A model generated the notes under the pieces. It saw nothing but the letters and a program-made list of their open reading frames with translations. It had not been told where the DNA came from and did no database searches. The translations under genes were made by a program, and so were the position numbers. From Acidobacteria bacterium Ga0077534 (GTDB lineage: Bacteria > Acidobacteriota > Blastocatellia > Pyrinomonadales > Pyrinomonadaceae), in assembly GCA_001464455.1 (NCBI GenBank), contig LNEI01000006.1, forward strand, positions 1 to 64,000: a stretch of 64,000 nucleotides of DNA, read 5' to 3'. Position 1 is the stretch's first letter. Every line of letters starts with the position of its first letter. This document shows positions 1 through 9,850 of the stretch, piece by piece.

Positions 1-97
1 GATCGCCCCGATCGCAATGGAAAAAGGACTCCGCTTCGCGATCCGCGAAGGCGGCAGAACAGTTGGAGCCGGAACGGTTTCAGAAGTAGTTTTGTAA
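1..97 (+). CDS. tuf: Elongation factor Tu, C-terminal end (partial)
   Basis: The frame from base 2 to the TAA at 95-97 reads the last 31 residues of EF-Tu, including [19 protein letters not shown] and the terminal VSEVVL. This is the conserved domain III end of the GTPase that delivers aminoacyl-tRNA to the ribosome. The gene begins outside the window. Its position directly before rpsJ is the usual str/S10 junction. Nothing odd is visible in the fragment. Confidence 0.95.
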   Translation, partial: IAPIAMEKGLRFAIREGGRTVGAGTVSEVVL

Positions 98-103
98 GGA
101 ATA

Positions 104-171
104 GTTCGTGGTTCGTTGTTCGTGGTTGGTTGTTAAGAACTACCACGAACAACCAACAACGAGCGACGAAC
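104..171. repeat. Heptad inverted repeat between tuf and rpsJ
   Basis: The left arm (104-134) is a tandem heptad of the type GTTCGTG/GTTCGTT/GTTGGTT. The right arm (141-171) carries the complementary heptads ACGAACA/ACCAACA. The outer 17 bp pair with two mismatches, so the transcript can fold just upstream of the rpsJ start. It is one member of the intergenic repeat set described in the findings. Confidence 0.8.
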
Positions 172-178
172 AAGATTT

Positions 179-499
179 ATGTTAAACGAAAAGATACGCA
201 TCAAGCTTAAGGCCTACGATCACAGAGTTTTGGATCAGTCCACCTCGGAGATCGTTGACACGGCCAAGAGGACGGGGGCAAGAATTGCTGGTCCTATTCC
301 TCTACCGACGGTCAAGAATAAATGGACCGTTCTCAGATCGCCGCACGTTGATAAAAAGTCGCGTGAGCAGTTTGAGATCAGAACGCACAAGCGTTTGATG
401 GACATTCTCGACCCGACGGCCGAAACGGTCGATGCTTTGATGAAACTTGATCTGCCGGCGGGTGTCGATGTTGAGATCAAGGCGTTTGGTAAGAACTAG
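179..499 (+). CDS. rpsJ: 30S ribosomal protein S10
   Basis: This 106-residue protein matches S10 over its whole length: [16 protein letters not shown] at the N-terminus, the PLPT loop near residue 40, and the RTHKRLMDI segment near 70. S10 sits in the 30S head and, with NusB, also acts in transcription antitermination (family knowledge). It opens the S10 operon here. The ATG follows a heptad hairpin at 104-171, and no clear Shine-Dalgarno sequence is visible in the last 15 bases before it. Confidence 0.97.
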   Translation: MLNEKIRIKLKAYDHRVLDQSTSEIVDTAKRTGARIAGPIPLPTVKNKWTVLRSPHVDKKSREQFEIRTHKRLMDILDPTAETVDALMKLDLPAGVDVEIKAFGKN

Positions 500-570
500 T
501 TGCGAAGTTGTGGGAGTTGCGAAGTTGCGAAGTTAAGTCTTCGAAACTTCGAGAACTTCATAACTTGGGG
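500..570. repeat. Octad repeat hairpin between rpsJ and rplC
   Basis: The octamer AGTTGCGA recurs three to four times at 500-536, and the complementary words AACTTCGA and AACTTCATAACTT follow at 545-566, so the gap can fold. The same word family recurs before rpmD at 10797-10880. The rplC frame stays open upstream through this repeat, which explains a false N-terminal extension. Confidence 0.7.
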
Positions 571-576
571 AACTTT

Positions 577-1215
577 ATGATAAGTGGAATCATTGGTAGA
601 AAAGTTGGCATGACGCAGTTGTTTGCGGAAGATGGAACGGTAACTCCGGTTACGGTCATCAAAGCAGGACCTTGCGTTGTCGTCCAAACAAAGAGTGCGG
701 CGGGCAGCGATGGTTACAACGCTGTGCAGCTCGGACTCGTCGAAGACAAGCCGATCCGTCTTAAAAACGTCTCGAAGCCGCTTCGCGGTCACTTTGAAAA
801 GACAGGCGGCGGACTTCCGCCGACCCGCGTGCTCAAGGAGATCCGCCTTACTGCGGAACCGGATGCTTCGATCGGCGATCAGATCAAAGTTGACGTCTTT
901 GCCGACGGAGAGATCGTTGACGTGGTAGGAAAATCGAAAGGACGCGGCTTTGCCGGTACGATCAAACGTCATAAGTTTGCACGCGGCCCGGAGTCGCACG
1001 GTTCGATGAACGTCCGTGCTCCTGGTTCGATCGGGCAATCGGCTTACCCTTCGCGTGTTATTAAGGGTACGCGTTCGTCGGGCCACATGGGTGACGCTCG
1101 GGTGACGGTTCAAAATCTCACGGTTGCGAAGGTTGATGTTGAGAATAATCTGTTGATGGTTCGCGGAGCTGTTCCGGGGCCGAATGGCGGGTTGCTTATT
1201 GTTAAAAAAGCTTAG
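577..1215 (+). CDS. rplC: 50S ribosomal protein L3
   Basis: The protein is 212 residues, beginning [16 protein letters not shown], the universal L3 start. Conserved L3 segments follow, including [13 protein letters not shown] near residue 120, [17 protein letters not shown], and the C-terminal [10 protein letters not shown]3 is an early-assembly protein near the peptidyl transferase centre. The frame is open for 23 codons upstream, but that stretch translates the intergenic octad repeat. The ATG at 577, behind a GGGG run at 567-570, is therefore the likely start. Confidence 0.96.
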   Translation: MISGIIGRKVGMTQLFAEDGTVTPVTVIKAGPCVVVQTKSAAGSDGYNAVQLGLVEDKPIRLKNVSKPLRGHFEKTGGGLPPTRVLKEIRLTAEPDASIGDQIKVDVFADGEIVDVVGKSKGRGFAGTIKRHKFARGPESHGSMNVRAPGSIGQSAYPSRVIKGTRSSGHMGDARVTVQNLTVAKVDVENNLLMVRGAVPGPNGGLLIVKKA

Positions 1216-1271
1216 TGACGCGTCACGGGTGACAGGAAAACATCCTGCGCCGTTCACTGTTCACTGTTAAC
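1216..1271. repeat. Inverted repeat between rplC and rplD
   Basis: GTGACGCGTCACGGGTGACAGG is followed by CCGTTCACTGTTCACTGTT. These are imperfect heptads of the type GTTCACT in one orientation and GTGAC words in the other. It belongs to the same kind of element as at 2479-2551 and 3749-3824. Confidence 0.6.
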
Positions 1272-1283
1272 GAGGAAAAGATT

Positions 1284-2156
1284 ATGCCTACCGTAAAGGT
1301 TCGCAATTTGAAGAATAAAGAGGTCGGAGACGTGGAGCTCAATGATGCCGTATTTGGTGTCGAGCTAAACGAAGCGTTGATCCATTCGGCCGTGATGAAT
1401 TACCAGGCCAATGGGCGCCAGGGCACTTCGGCGACGAAGACCCGCGGCAATGTCTCGGGTTCGGGTAAGAAGCTTTGGAAGCAGAAGGGCACGGGCCGTG
1501 CGCGTATCGCATCGCTTCGTTCGCCGCTCTGGAAGGGCGGTGGTAATGTCCACGGGCCGCAGCCACGGGACTGGTCGTACCAGATGCCGAAGAAAATGCG
1601 CCGCGGAGCACTTCGTTCGGCTCTGTCTGAAAGGCTTCGCGAGGGAAATCTGATCATAATCGATGAGTTTTCGTTCTCGAATCCGAAGACGAAAGAGTTC
1701 GTCAATACGATCGCGTCGCTCAAGCTTTCGGAGAGCACGAAGCCGGTGAAGACTCTGATCATCGATTCGCTTGATAATGCGAATTTGGTGCTGTCGTCGC
1801 GAAACGTTGAGAAAACCAAGGTTACCAATAGCTTCGGACTCAACATTTACGACATCATCTACCACGAGAAGCTTTTGATATCGAAAGCGGCGGTTGAGGA
1901 ATTGACCAGCCTGCTCGACCCGAAACGCGAAAGTGCTAAGGCTGCTGATCAGGCGGTAGAGGTGGTAGAGGAAAAGCCGAAGACCAAGAAGGAAACAAAG
2001 CCAAAAGCGGAGAAAGCTCCGAAAGCTGAGGTTGCTCCGGTCGAAGAAGCGGTTGAGGAAGTCGAAGCGGCAGACGCTCCGGTAGTTGATTCGGCTGAAG
2101 CGGCCGACGAGACCACGGTCGAAGCGACAAGCGAGGAGGCGGCGAAAGATGAGTAA
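1284..2156 (+). CDS. rplD: 50S ribosomal protein L4 with acidic C-terminal extension
   Basis: Residues 1-212 are a normal L4: the extended loop near residues 40-100 has [18 protein letters not shown] and [20 protein letters not shown], which reaches the exit tunnel, followed by the globular domain ending LLDPKRE. Residues 213-290 are an added tail rich in Glu, Ala, Lys and Val (for example [19 protein letters not shown]) that ordinary L4 (about 205 residues) lacks. L22 and S17 here carry similar tails. In other bacteria L4 also represses its own operon. The last codons overlap the rplW start by 8 bases. Confidence 0.95.
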   Translation: MPTVKVRNLKNKEVGDVELNDAVFGVELNEALIHSAVMNYQANGRQGTSATKTRGNVSGSGKKLWKQKGTGRARIASLRSPLWKGGGNVHGPQPRDWSYQMPKKMRRGALRSALSERLREGNLIIIDEFSFSNPKTKEFVNTIASLKLSESTKPVKTLIIDSLDNANLVLSSRNVEKTKVTNSFGLNIYDIIYHEKLLISKAAVEELTSLLDPKRESAKAADQAVEVVEEKPKTKKETKPKAEKAPKAEVAPVEEAVEEVEAADAPVVDSAEAADETTVEATSEEAAKDE

Positions 2157-2478
2157 ATTAGCAGTTTGGGACATTTTGAAATCGCCGGTCGTTACCGAGA
2201 AGAGCGTCATCCTCAAAGAGGAATCGACTGACGAGAACAGCGATCGTAACAACGGACAGGTTTTAACCTTTAAGGTTGACAAGAAAGCGACCAAGATCGA
2301 TATCAAGGGAGCGGTCGAAGAGATCTTTAATGTAAAGGTTGCCGCGGTCCGAACGATCCAGTACGACGGCAAAATGAAACGCAGGGGCCGAATCGAAGGT
2401 CGCCGTGCAAGCTGGAAGAAGGCCTACGTGACGCTCCGTAAGGGCGAACCGATGGTTGATTACGCAGAAGCTATTTAA
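2149..2478 (+). CDS. rplW: 50S ribosomal protein L23
   Basis: The protein is 109 residues, starting [19 protein letters not shown], the usual L23 opening. The frame is open 21 codons upstream inside rplD, but the ATG at 2149 has a strong ribosome site (GAGGAGG at 2133-2139) and matches the family start. It overlaps the end of rplD by 8 bases, suggesting translational coupling. L23 surrounds the exit tunnel and docks trigger factor and SRP (family knowledge). A short polar insert (about residues 24-34, [12 protein letters not shown]) is longer than usual. Confidence 0.95.
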   Translation: MSKLAVWDILKSPVVTEKSVILKEESTDENSDRNNGQVLTFKVDKKATKIDIKGAVEEIFNVKVAAVRTIQYDGKMKRRGRIEGRRASWKKAYVTLRKGEPMVDYAEAI

Positions 2479-2551
2479 TGGTGAACGGTGAACGGTAACC
2501 GGTGACAGGAAAGAGTCACCTGTAATGCTTCACTAGCCACCCGTCACTAGA
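2479..2551. repeat. GTGAACG heptad repeat between rplW and rplB
   Basis: The segment opens GGTGAACGGTGAACGGTAACC, a tandem heptad, and closes with complementary words (GTCACCTGT, CACCCGTCACTAG), so it can fold. It leaves no obvious Shine-Dalgarno sequence directly in front of rplB. Confidence 0.65.
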
Positions 2552-2554
2552 TAT

Positions 2555-3385
2555 ATGGGAATCAAGAGATTAAAACCGACATCGCCGGCACGCAGGTATC
2601 AGACCTATCTGACCCGTGACGAGCTGACGAAAGGTGCAGTACCCGAGAAATCACTGCTTGAGCCGAAGAAGAAAATCTCCGGCCACAATAACGACGGGCG
2701 AATCACGGTTCGTCGCCGTGGCGGAGGCCACAAGCGCCACTATCGCATCATCGATTTCAAACGCGACAAGACCGGCATACCGGGCAAGGTCGCTCAACTC
2801 GAATACGATCCGAACCGCTCGGCTCACATCGCTTTGATCAACTATCTCGATGGCGAGAAGCGATACATCATTGCCCCTCTCGGATTGACGGTTGGAACGA
2901 TGATCGTTAGCGGCGAGGATGCCGACATTTTGCCGGGAAATGCTTTGCCGATCACCAATATTCCGCTGGGAACGCAGGTGCACAACATCGAGATGCGGCC
3001 TGGTAAGGGCGGTCAGATGGTTCGCTCGGCGGGTGGTTTTGCACAGATCGTTGCTAAAGAAGGCGACTACGCACAGCTTAGAATGCCTTCGGGGGAAGTT
3101 CGTAAAGTTCCAGTGGTTTGCATGGCAACTGTCGGACAGGTTGGCAACACCGAGCACGAGAACGTTTCGCTTGGTAAAGCAGGTCGCTCACGCTGGATGG
3201 GCAAACGCCCGAAAGTCCGCGGTGTAGCCATGAACCCAGTCGATCACCCGCACGGTGGTGGTGAAGGTAAAACGTCAGGCGGCCGTAACCCGGTAACGCC
3301 ATGGGGACAACCGACACGCGGTTACAAGACGCGACGCAACAAACGCACGACGAATATGATCGTGAAAGACAGGAGAAGAAAGTAA
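2555..3385 (+). CDS. rplB: 50S ribosomal protein L2
   Basis: This 276-residue protein has the normal L2 length and motifs: [23 protein letters not shown] at about residues 40-60, and the highly conserved [16 protein letters not shown] near residue 225, which holds the histidine important for peptidyl transferase centre function. The C-terminus is basic. L2 is a primary 23S rRNA binder that supports subunit association. The gaps on both sides hold repeat hairpins. Confidence 0.97.
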   Translation: MGIKRLKPTSPARRYQTYLTRDELTKGAVPEKSLLEPKKKISGHNNDGRITVRRRGGGHKRHYRIIDFKRDKTGIPGKVAQLEYDPNRSAHIALINYLDGEKRYIIAPLGLTVGTMIVSGEDADILPGNALPITNIPLGTQVHNIEMRPGKGGQMVRSAGGFAQIVAKEGDYAQLRMPSGEVRKVPVVCMATVGQVGNTEHENVSLGKAGRSRWMGKRPKVRGVAMNPVDHPHGGGEGKTSGGRNPVTPWGQPTRGYKTRRNKRTTNMIVKDRRRK

Positions 3386-3457
3386 GCAGTGACAAAGTGA
3401 CAAGTGAGGAGTCAAGAAACTTATCACTGACCACGAGCCACTGACAACTGTAAGGAT

Positions 3458-3748
3458 ATGCCACGTTCATTGAAAAAAGGACCGTTCATCGATCTCAGTG
3501 TCCAAAAGGTGCTGCGAAAGATCATGGAAGGCGGAGCGAAACCGCAGGCGATCAAGACCTGGTCGCGTCGATCGACGATCACGCCCGACATGGTTGGTTT
3601 GACCTTCGGCGTACACAACGGCAAGCGCCACATTCCGGTATTTGTTACCGAGAACATGGTTGGACACAAACTTGGAGAGTTTTCACCGACCCGGCTCTTT
3701 AAGGGACATCCGGGAACGAAAGCGGAGAAGATGGCGAAGAGGAAGTAG
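3458..3748 (+). CDS. rpsS: 30S ribosomal protein S19
   Basis: The 96-residue protein starts [18 protein letters not shown] and contains the [13 protein letters not shown] and [23 protein letters not shown] blocks typical of S19. It binds 16S rRNA in the 30S head with S13. The start has a fair ribosome site (TAAGGA just upstream), unlike several neighbours. Confidence 0.97.
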   Translation: MPRSLKKGPFIDLSVQKVLRKIMEGGAKPQAIKTWSRRSTITPDMVGLTFGVHNGKRHIPVFVTENMVGHKLGEFSPTRLFKGHPGTKAEKMAKRK

Positions 3749-3824
3749 TGAACAACTAATGGTGAACAAAGGACAGTGAAAAGCTTAAAGACTGGTCACT
3801 ATTTACTATTCACTATTCACTAAA
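3749..3824. repeat. GTGAACA / TTCACTA repeat between rpsS and rplV
   Basis: GTGAACAACTAATGGTGAAC-type words on the left are matched by TATTTACTATTCACTATTCAC on the right, giving a heptad tandem (TATTCAC) opposite GTGAAC words. It can fold in RNA immediately before rplV. Confidence 0.65.
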
Positions 3825-3827
3825 TGT

Positions 3828-4574
3828 ATGGAAGCTGTAGCAAAAACAAAATATCTTAAGGGCAGCCCGAGAAAGGCGCGGCTTGTGATCGATCTGATTC
3901 GCGGTGTGAATGTTTCGCGTGCTCTCTCGATCCTGCGCTTTACCGACAAACGTGCCGCTGACCCAATCGCGAAATGCCTCAACTCGGCAATCGCCAACGC
4001 GACCTACAAGGCGGAGCAGCAGAATATCGCTATCGATCCCGACGATCTCTGGATCAATCTGTGCTATATCGACATGGGCCCGACCAAAGGCCGCAAGCGT
4101 ATGCGTCCGGCTCCGCAGGGGCGTGCGTATCGTGAGCAGCGACACTATTGCCACATCACGATCCAGGTCACGAGCGAAGAGAAGGCGAAATCGGAAGAGC
4201 AGAAGAGGCTAGATGCCCTGCGTGATGAGCGGATCGCTGCTCGAAAGGCAGCCAAAGCAGCTGATAAGGCAAAAGCTCCGGCCGTGAAGGAAAGCAAAGC
4301 GACCAAGGTCGAGGAAGCGCCAGTCGAGCCGGTGGTGGAGGAAATCGTTGAGACTCCGGTGGAGACGGTCGAGGATACTCCTGTTGAAACCATTGTCGAA
4401 GAGGTTGTTGAAACCGAGACCCACGCTGAGGCGGTCGAAGAGAACAAGGCCGAGATTGACGCTGAGGTTTCTGCGGCCCACGAAACATCGACCCATACAA
4501 CGGCGGAAGAGAATGCCGAAAAGCCGGTCGATGATGTAATGGAAAGGACGAATAAGGAACTCGAAAGGCAGTAG
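3828..4574 (+). CDS. rplV: 50S ribosomal protein L22 with long acidic C-terminal tail
   Basis: Residues 1-118 form a standard L22 (KYLKGSPRKARLVIDLIRG; the tunnel hairpin around MGPTKGRKRMRPAPQGRAYR; HYCHITIQV). Residues 119-248 are an extra region: first a charged Lys/Ala helix-like stretch, then repeats of the type VEEAPVEPVVEEIVETPVE, strongly acidic. Typical L22 is about 110 residues, so the tail more than doubles it. The start ATG at 3828 gives the family N-terminus. No frameshift is needed: the frame runs straight from core to tail. Confidence 0.94.
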   Translation: MEAVAKTKYLKGSPRKARLVIDLIRGVNVSRALSILRFTDKRAADPIAKCLNSAIANATYKAEQQNIAIDPDDLWINLCYIDMGPTKGRKRMRPAPQGRAYREQRHYCHITIQVTSEEKAKSEEQKRLDALRDERIAARKAAKAADKAKAPAVKESKATKVEEAPVEPVVEEIVETPVETVEDTPVETIVEEVVETETHAEAVEENKAEIDAEVSAAHETSTHTTAEENAEKPVDDVMERTNKELERQ

Positions 4575-4619
4575 GCTGACGCCGAAGAGGCCGCCTGAGG
4601 GCGGAACTCCAAACGAATT

Positions 4620-5354
4620 ATGGGACAGAAGGTACATCCATACGGCTTTAGGGTCGGATACAACAAAGATTGGCACTCGCACTGGTTTGCGAAACAGGAC
4701 TTTGCAAAATTCCTTGCTGAAGATCTGAAATTGAAGCGTGATCTGAAGAAGAAATTCGCAGGCGGCGGCGTTTCGCACATCGATATTGAACGTGCGGCGA
4801 CTCGCCTGAAGATCATCATCTACACCTCGCGTCCGGGCATCATCATCGGCCGCAAGGGTTCTGAGATCGAGTCACTCCGGGAAGAGCTTTCGAGAAAGAC
4901 CGGTAAGGAAGTCTTGGTTTCGATCCAGGAGATCCGTCACCCAGAGCTGAATGCTCAGCTTCAGGCGGAGAAGATCGCTCAGCAGCTTGAGAAACGCATA
5001 ATGTTCCGCCGTGCAATGAAGAAGACGATCGAAGAGTCGCTTCGTTTCGGGGCACAGGGAATCAAGGTCATGATCGCCGGCCGTTTGAACGGAGCTGAGA
5101 TCGCACGTACTGAATGGTCGCTGCAGGGCCGCTTGCCGCTGCACACGCTTAGAGCGGATATCGATTTTGGATTCGCTGAAGCGTTGACGACTTTCGGGAT
5201 CATCGGTATCAAAGTTTGGATATACAGAGGAGAGATCCTCGACCCGAACGCATCGATGGCACGCGGAACAACGACCGACCCGATCAATGAGGTCAAGGTT
5301 GATCGTAACGCACGCAGAAATGATCGCGGGCCGCGTCGGGACGATAGGAGATAG
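4620..5354 (+). CDS. rpsC: 30S ribosomal protein S3
   Basis: The 244-residue protein begins [21 protein letters not shown] domain around residues 60-75 carries [16 protein letters not shown], and the C-terminal domain has [17 protein letters not shown]-like sequence and [11 protein letters not shown]. It ends in a basic Arg/Asp tail. S3 lies at the mRNA entry channel of the 30S subunit. The gap to L22 (4575-4619) is one of the few short ones without a tandem heptad. Confidence 0.97.
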   Translation: MGQKVHPYGFRVGYNKDWHSHWFAKQDFAKFLAEDLKLKRDLKKKFAGGGVSHIDIERAATRLKIIIYTSRPGIIIGRKGSEIESLREELSRKTGKEVLVSIQEIRHPELNAQLQAEKIAQQLEKRIMFRRAMKKTIEESLRFGAQGIKVMIAGRLNGAEIARTEWSLQGRLPLHTLRADIDFGFAEALTTFGIIGIKVWIYRGEILDPNASMARGTTTDPINEVKVDRNARRNDRGPRRDDRR

Positions 5355-5490
5355 TGGTCAGTTGTCGGTGGTCATTGATCAGTTAAAGACACACGCCGAC
5401 GATTGAAAGGTGAAACAAAGATTACGGGTGGCGGTTTATGAGTGGTGATTTTTCTGACCACTGACCACTGAACCCCGACCACTGGAGAAG
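5355..5490. repeat. GGTCAGT / CTGACCA heptad hairpin between rpsC and rplP
   Basis: GTGGTCAGTTGTCGGTGGTCA opens the gap and CTGACCACTGACCACTGAACC closes it near 5455-5475, so heptads of the type TGACCAC occur in both orientations. The same family recurs at 11643-11730 and 15722-15750. Confidence 0.75.
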
Positions 5491-5492
5491 TT

Positions 5493-5921
5493 ATGTTACA
5501 GCCAAAGAAGGTCAAACGCCGAAGAGTAATGAAAGGCCGCATGCGCGGGAACGCGACGCGTGGCGAGAAGCTCAGTTTTGGCGATTTCGGCCTGAAAACA
5601 CTGGAAGCGGCGTGGATCACTGACCGCCAGATCGAGGCGGCTCGTATTGCGATGACGCGTCACGTAAAGCGTGGCGGAAAGATCTGGATCAGAATATTTC
5701 CGGATAAGCCGATCACTCGTAAAGCTGCGGAAACCCGAATGGGTTCTGGAAAAGGTGCTCCGGATCACTGGGTCGCAGTTGTAAAGCCCGGGCGTGTTCT
5801 TTATGAGATCCAGGGCGTTGAGGAATCGCTTGCACGCGAAGCAATGGCACTCGCGGCACAGAAGCTGCCGATCAAGGTCAAATTTGTGACCCGTGCCGAC
5901 CTCGAAGGAGGCATTGTTTAG
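5493..5921 (+). CDS. rplP: 50S ribosomal protein L16
   Basis: The protein is 142 residues. [19 protein letters not shown] is the usual start, followed by [26 protein letters not shown] and [21 protein letters not shown]16 helps position the A-site tRNA acceptor end. The ATG at 5493 is preceded by GGAGAAG. Its stop is followed 2 bases later by rpmC, so the two are probably translationally coupled. Confidence 0.97.
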   Translation: MLQPKKVKRRRVMKGRMRGNATRGEKLSFGDFGLKTLEAAWITDRQIEAARIAMTRHVKRGGKIWIRIFPDKPITRKAAETRMGSGKGAPDHWVAVVKPGRVLYEIQGVEESLAREAMALAAQKLPIKVKFVTRADLEGGIV

Positions 5922-5923
5922 AG

Positions 5924-6133
5924 ATGAAAAGGAAAGAACAGATCGATCAGCTCAGCGATATGACCGCTGACGAATTGAAAGAACAGGCCGATGCGTTAAA
6001 AGAATCGCTCTTTCGGCTTAAATTTCGCAAAACGCTGGGAATGGGCGAGGTCCTTAAGGATATTCGCCGCGAGAAGAAAACACTCGCTCGCGTTTACACG
6101 TTGTTGAATAAGAAGGAAGAAGTAAAGGCTTAG
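5924..6133 (+). CDS. rpmC: 50S ribosomal protein L29
   Basis: This 69-residue, mostly helical protein has the L29 pattern: LSDMTADELKEQADALKESLFRLKF, then ILKD-like VLKDIRREKKTLARV. L29 binds beside the exit tunnel next to L23. The start lies 2 bases after the rplP stop and uses the GGAGG run in the end of rplP as its ribosome site. Confidence 0.96.
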   Translation: MKRKEQIDQLSDMTADELKEQADALKESLFRLKFRKTLGMGEVLKDIRREKKTLARVYTLLNKKEEVKA

Positions 6134-6207
6134 TTCGGAACTCGGCCATTGTCCGAGAACCATAGGGAGTAAGTCAGCTAGATCTGCAACTCCAAACATT
6201 GAAGAAA

Positions 6208-6759
6208 ATGCCAAAGAAGAAGAACGAAGAAATCGAAGGAGCAGTAGCGGGAGAAACGGTGGAGACGCCGGTAGAAGAAGCCGCTATAGAAGCTGCCGCG
6301 GACGAAACTGCGGCTGTTGAAGAAGCTCCGGTTGAAGCTGCCCCGGAAGCCGAAGCCGCTACTGCAGAGGAAGCTCCAACTGAGCTGGAGGCTGCTCCGG
6401 CTGAGGAAGCTCCGGTCGCCGAGGCCAAGCCGAAAAAAGCCGCTCCGAAAGAAAAGGCTCCGAAGGCAGCTGCTAAGGTTGAGCAGAATGAATCTGCTGA
6501 GGTTAAGAAGGTTCACAAACGTGCTGAGCGGATCGGCATCGTCGCTTCGGATAAGATGACGAAGACTGTCACGGTTCGAGTTGACCGACTCGTCAAGCAC
6601 CCGGTCTACCGCAAGTATGTCAAGAAGCGCAAAAAATTCATGGCTCACGACGAACTTGGTGCGAAGACTGGCGACAAGGTAAGAATTCAGGAAACCCGTC
6701 CGTTGTCAGCAAGAAAGCGATGGCGTGTAGTGGAGATCCTTCATAGGGCAGAACTATAG
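6208..6759 (+). CDS. rpsQ: 30S ribosomal protein S17 with about 100-residue acidic N-terminal extension
   Basis: Residues from about 103 to 183 are S17 ([60 protein letters not shown]). Residues 1-102 are a Glu/Ala/Pro/Val-rich extension (such as [16 protein letters not shown]) followed by a Lys/Ala stretch. Typical S17 is 80-90 residues. I start at ATG 6208; a TTG at 6199 in frame would add three residues. An internal start at the core is not excluded, but no methionine lies at the family start position and the open frame is long and composition-biased. Confidence 0.9.
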   Translation: MPKKKNEEIEGAVAGETVETPVEEAAIEAAADETAAVEEAPVEAAPEAEAATAEEAPTELEAAPAEEAPVAEAKPKKAAPKEKAPKAAAKVEQNESAEVKKVHKRAERIGIVASDKMTKTVTVRVDRLVKHPVYRKYVKKRKKFMAHDELGAKTGDKVRIQETRPLSARKRWRVVEILHRAEL

Positions 6760-6842
6760 TCTTGATAGTCGAGGAAGTTTAGGAAGTCTTTCAGTATTCA
6801 CATGGCTCCATGGGCTTCAGAGACTAAAGCGGAGAAAAAGTT

Positions 6843-7211
6843 ATGATTCAGATGCAGACCTCGTTAGCGGTCGCAGATAATTCAGGGGCAAAGCGGGTCG
6901 AAATGATCATGCCGGTCGGCGGTTCGACATCGAAGATCGCTCGTCTCGGCGACACGATCAAGGTGACGGTCAAAGAAGCCGCTCCTGATGGCACCGCTAA
7001 AAAGGGAAAAGTTTACAACGCGGTTATCGTGCGAACCCGTAAAGAAGTTCGTCGGAAGGATGGAACGTACATCCGCTTTGATGAAAATGCTGCGGTTTTG
7101 ATCAAGGATGACGGAACACCGATCGGGACCCGCGTTTTTGGCCCCGTAGCCCGCGAGCTTCGTGAGCGGAACTTTATGAAGATCGTGAGTCTCGCGCCGG
7201 AAGTTATATAG
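6843..7211 (+). CDS. rplN: 50S ribosomal protein L14
   Basis: The 122-residue protein begins [22 protein letters not shown] and has [22 protein letters not shown] and the terminal [27 protein letters not shown], all typical of L14, at the standard length. L14 forms intersubunit bridges and is a docking site for ribosome silencing factor RsfS. The ATG is preceded by GGAGAAAAAGTT. Confidence 0.97.
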   Translation: MIQMQTSLAVADNSGAKRVEMIMPVGGSTSKIARLGDTIKVTVKEAAPDGTAKKGKVYNAVIVRTRKEVRRKDGTYIRFDENAAVLIKDDGTPIGTRVFGPVARELRERNFMKIVSLAPEVI

Positions 7212-7244
7212 GACTTATAGGACCTATAGGACATACATGTCCTA
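7211..7244. repeat. GGACCTATA nonamer repeat with palindrome
   Basis: GGACTTATA, GGACCTATA and GGACATACATGTCC follow one another; the last is a palindrome (AGGACA, loop, TGTCCT). The same nonamer family with another palindrome (AGGACGAATTCGTCCT) lies at 8661-8710 between rpsN and rpsH. Confidence 0.8.
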
Positions 7245-7256
7245 TTTGATTTGGAA

Positions 7257-7691
7257 ATGAAAGCAACAGCGAAGACAGGAACAGTCAAGAGCAAGATCAA
7301 ACGCGGTGACACCGTCGTTTTCATTGCGGGGAAAGAGTACAACCGCTTTGACAGCAATGAGAAGCGGCAGCCGTATCGCGGTCGCGTGATCGCCGTCGAT
7401 GCCAGGAACGGGAAGGTCAAGGTCGAGGGTGCAATGCTGGTAAAGCGTCACCGGAAACCGGTCCCGCAGATGAATCGTGAAGGCGGCATCTTCGAACAGG
7501 AAGCATGGGTGAGCGTTTCGAACGTAGCATTGATCGATCCTGAAACGGGCAAACCGACCCGCGTTAAGTACGAGGTCCGTGACGGTGCCAAGGTACGTGT
7601 GGCAAAGAGTGGTGCGGTTCTCGCCGAGTCGGGCGTATATAAACGCGAGACGAAAAAAGCGGACGAGGAAGCGACTGAAGACGAAAGCTAG
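7257..7691 (+). CDS. rplX: 50S ribosomal protein L24
   Basis: Residues 1-110 match L24: a KOW-type start ([20 protein letters not shown]), [25 protein letters not shown], and [21 protein letters not shown]. At 144 residues it is longer than the usual 100-110, having an insert after GKE and a charged C-terminal tail ([12 protein letters not shown]). A TTG at 7251 is in frame; ATG 7257 is preferred. L24 is an assembly initiator of the 50S subunit. Confidence 0.95.
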   Translation: MKATAKTGTVKSKIKRGDTVVFIAGKEYNRFDSNEKRQPYRGRVIAVDARNGKVKVEGAMLVKRHRKPVPQMNREGGIFEQEAWVSVSNVALIDPETGKPTRVKYEVRDGAKVRVAKSGAVLAESGVYKRETKKADEEATEDES

Positions 7692-7786
7692 TTTCTCAGT
7701 CTGGAAACGGAGTGATCTGGCCTTACGTGTGAGGTGCTAGATCTGAAATTATTGCCGAATCCCAGGCTACTAAGGAAAGTAAACAA

Positions 7787-8326
<540 letters not shown>

Positions 8327-8350
8327 CTTGAAACTAATAACGTAAAGATA

Positions 8351-8656
8351 ATGGCAAAGATCAGCAAAGTAGTAAAAAACGAGATGCGTCGCGAGACGGT
8401 CAAGCTTTATGCCGACCGTCGTGCGGCAGCCAAAAAGATCATCAATAATCCGAAATCGACTCCCGAAGAAGTCGATGCGGCGGTGATAAAGCTTCAGAAA
8501 ATGCCGCGGAATGCCAGTCCGGCACGGGTCCGCAACCGCTGTTCGCAGTCGGGACGGCCTCGCGGGTTTCTGAGAAAGTTTGGTATTTCTCGCGTCGCGT
8601 TAAGAAGTCTGGCACTTGAAGGGCAGATCCCGGGTGTCGTGAAGTCAAGTTGGTAG
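8351..8656 (+). CDS. rpsN: 30S ribosomal protein S14, zinc-independent long form
   Basis: The 101-residue protein has the long (C-minus) S14 architecture. It lacks the CxxC pairs of the short zinc form and ends [21 protein letters not shown] followed by [14 protein letters not shown]. It binds 16S rRNA in the 30S head. It starts 24 bases after rplE in an unremarkable gap. Confidence 0.96.
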   Translation: MAKISKVVKNEMRRETVKLYADRRAAAKKIINNPKSTPEEVDAAVIKLQKMPRNASPARVRNRCSQSGRPRGFLRKFGISRVALRSLALEGQIPGVVKSSW

Positions 8657-8660
8657 GGTA

Positions 8661-8710
8661 TTTATAGGACCCATTAGGACCTATAGGACGAATTCGTCCT
8701 AATACCTAAT
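8661..8710. repeat. GGACCTATA nonamer repeat between rpsN and rpsH
   Basis: TTTATAGGACCCATTAGGAC, then CTATAGGACGAATTCGTCCT: three nonamer units end in a 16-base perfect palindrome. It is the second copy of the family seen at 7211-7244, but with different palindrome core bases. Confidence 0.8.
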
Positions 8711-8731
8711 AATTGAAGAGGTTTTTAGAAG

Positions 8732-9124
8732 ATGACAGATCCAATAGCCGATATGCTTACGCGGATCCGCAACGCGATCGCTGCGAATCACACACGCGTT
8801 GATATCCCGGGCTCAAAGCTGAAAATGGAAGTTGCCCGCATCCTCAAGGAAGAGGGCTACATCAATAATTATTCGACCAAGGGCGAAGGTATTAAGTACG
8901 TTATTCGCGTATTCCTTCGATATGATGCGAAGGGAACTTCGTCGATCACGCATTTATCGCGTGTATCAACACCAGGGCGTCGAGTCTATGTTGGTTCCGC
9001 CGATATTCCAAAGGTTCTCGGCGGTTACGGTATTAATATCGTTTCCACGTCGAAGGGCTTGATGAGCGGAAAGCGTGCAAAGGCCGAAAAGGTCGGCGGC
9101 GAGATATTGGCGCAGGTTTATTAA
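8732..9124 (+). CDS. rpsH: 30S ribosomal protein S8
   Basis: The 130-residue protein has MTDPIADMLTRIRNA, GSKLKMEVARILKEEGYI, and the C-terminal GGYGINIVSTSKGLMSG and GGEILAQVY, standard for S8. S8 binds the central domain of 16S rRNA and in enterobacteria represses the spc operon by binding its mRNA. Whether it does so here cannot be told from the sequence. Confidence 0.97.
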   Translation: MTDPIADMLTRIRNAIAANHTRVDIPGSKLKMEVARILKEEGYINNYSTKGEGIKYVIRVFLRYDAKGTSSITHLSRVSTPGRRVYVGSADIPKVLGGYGINIVSTSKGLMSGKRAKAEKVGGEILAQVY

Positions 9125-9203
9125 GCGGTGAAAAGTAGCAGTGATGAGTGACGAGTTGTCTCTTCACCCGTTGCCTGTCACTTGTAGCTAGTTACAAAAG
9201 ATT

Positions 9204-9764
9204 ATGTCAAGAGTAGGAAAAAAACCGATAACGATCCCGTCAGGGGTGACCGTCACGATCAATGAATCGGAAATGGAAGTGAAGGGGCCGAAAGGTACTT
9301 TAACTACACCGATCCCAGCTGGCGTTAGCTTCAAGCAGGAAGACGGTACATTGACCGCTGAGCGGGCAAGTGATGATCAAGCGGCCTTTCACGGTCTCGC
9401 AAGAGCACTTGCGAACAATGCGGTCGTCGGCGTGACGGAAGGCTTTAAGCGCGAAATGGATATCGTTGGCGTTGGTTACAAGGCGGATGTGCAGGGTCAG
9501 AAGATAATGTTTTCGCTCGGCTACTCGCACCCGATCGAATTTGTGCTCCCCGACGGTGTCGAAGCAAAAGCGGAACGCATTAATACGAAGACATCCATCA
9601 CGCAGTATCAGACGACGATAACACTGAGCGGCATCGATAAGCAAAAGCTCGGTCAGGTTGCGGCAGAGCTCAACCGGCTTCGAAAGCCGGACGCTTATAA
9701 AGGTAAGGGCGTGCGTTATGCTGATAAACTGTATAGATTGAAGCCGGGTAAAACAGGTAAATAG
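9204..9764 (+). CDS. rplF: 50S ribosomal protein L6
   Basis: The protein is 186 residues: [19 protein letters not shown], then VKGPKGTL, a [19 protein letters not shown] block, and the terminal [25 protein letters not shown]. These are the two tandem L6 domains at about the usual length. L6 lies near the factor-binding region of the 50S subunit. The gap before it (9125-9195) has imperfect GTGA/TCAC words. Confidence 0.97.
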   Translation: MSRVGKKPITIPSGVTVTINESEMEVKGPKGTLTTPIPAGVSFKQEDGTLTAERASDDQAAFHGLARALANNAVVGVTEGFKREMDIVGVGYKADVQGQKIMFSLGYSHPIEFVLPDGVEAKAERINTKTSITQYQTTITLSGIDKQKLGQVAAELNRLRKPDAYKGKGVRYADKLYRLKPGKTGK

Positions 9765-9850
9765 TTGGGGTTACGGGGTTACAGGGTTGGAAAGATCATT
9801 CTCATCAACTATCTGGACTTTGGAGCACTTAAACTCTGGAAAGTAAGATT

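Noticed and set aside
508-576. N-terminal extension of L3
   Set aside because: The codons translate the octad repeat in the gap. The universal L3 start lies at 577.
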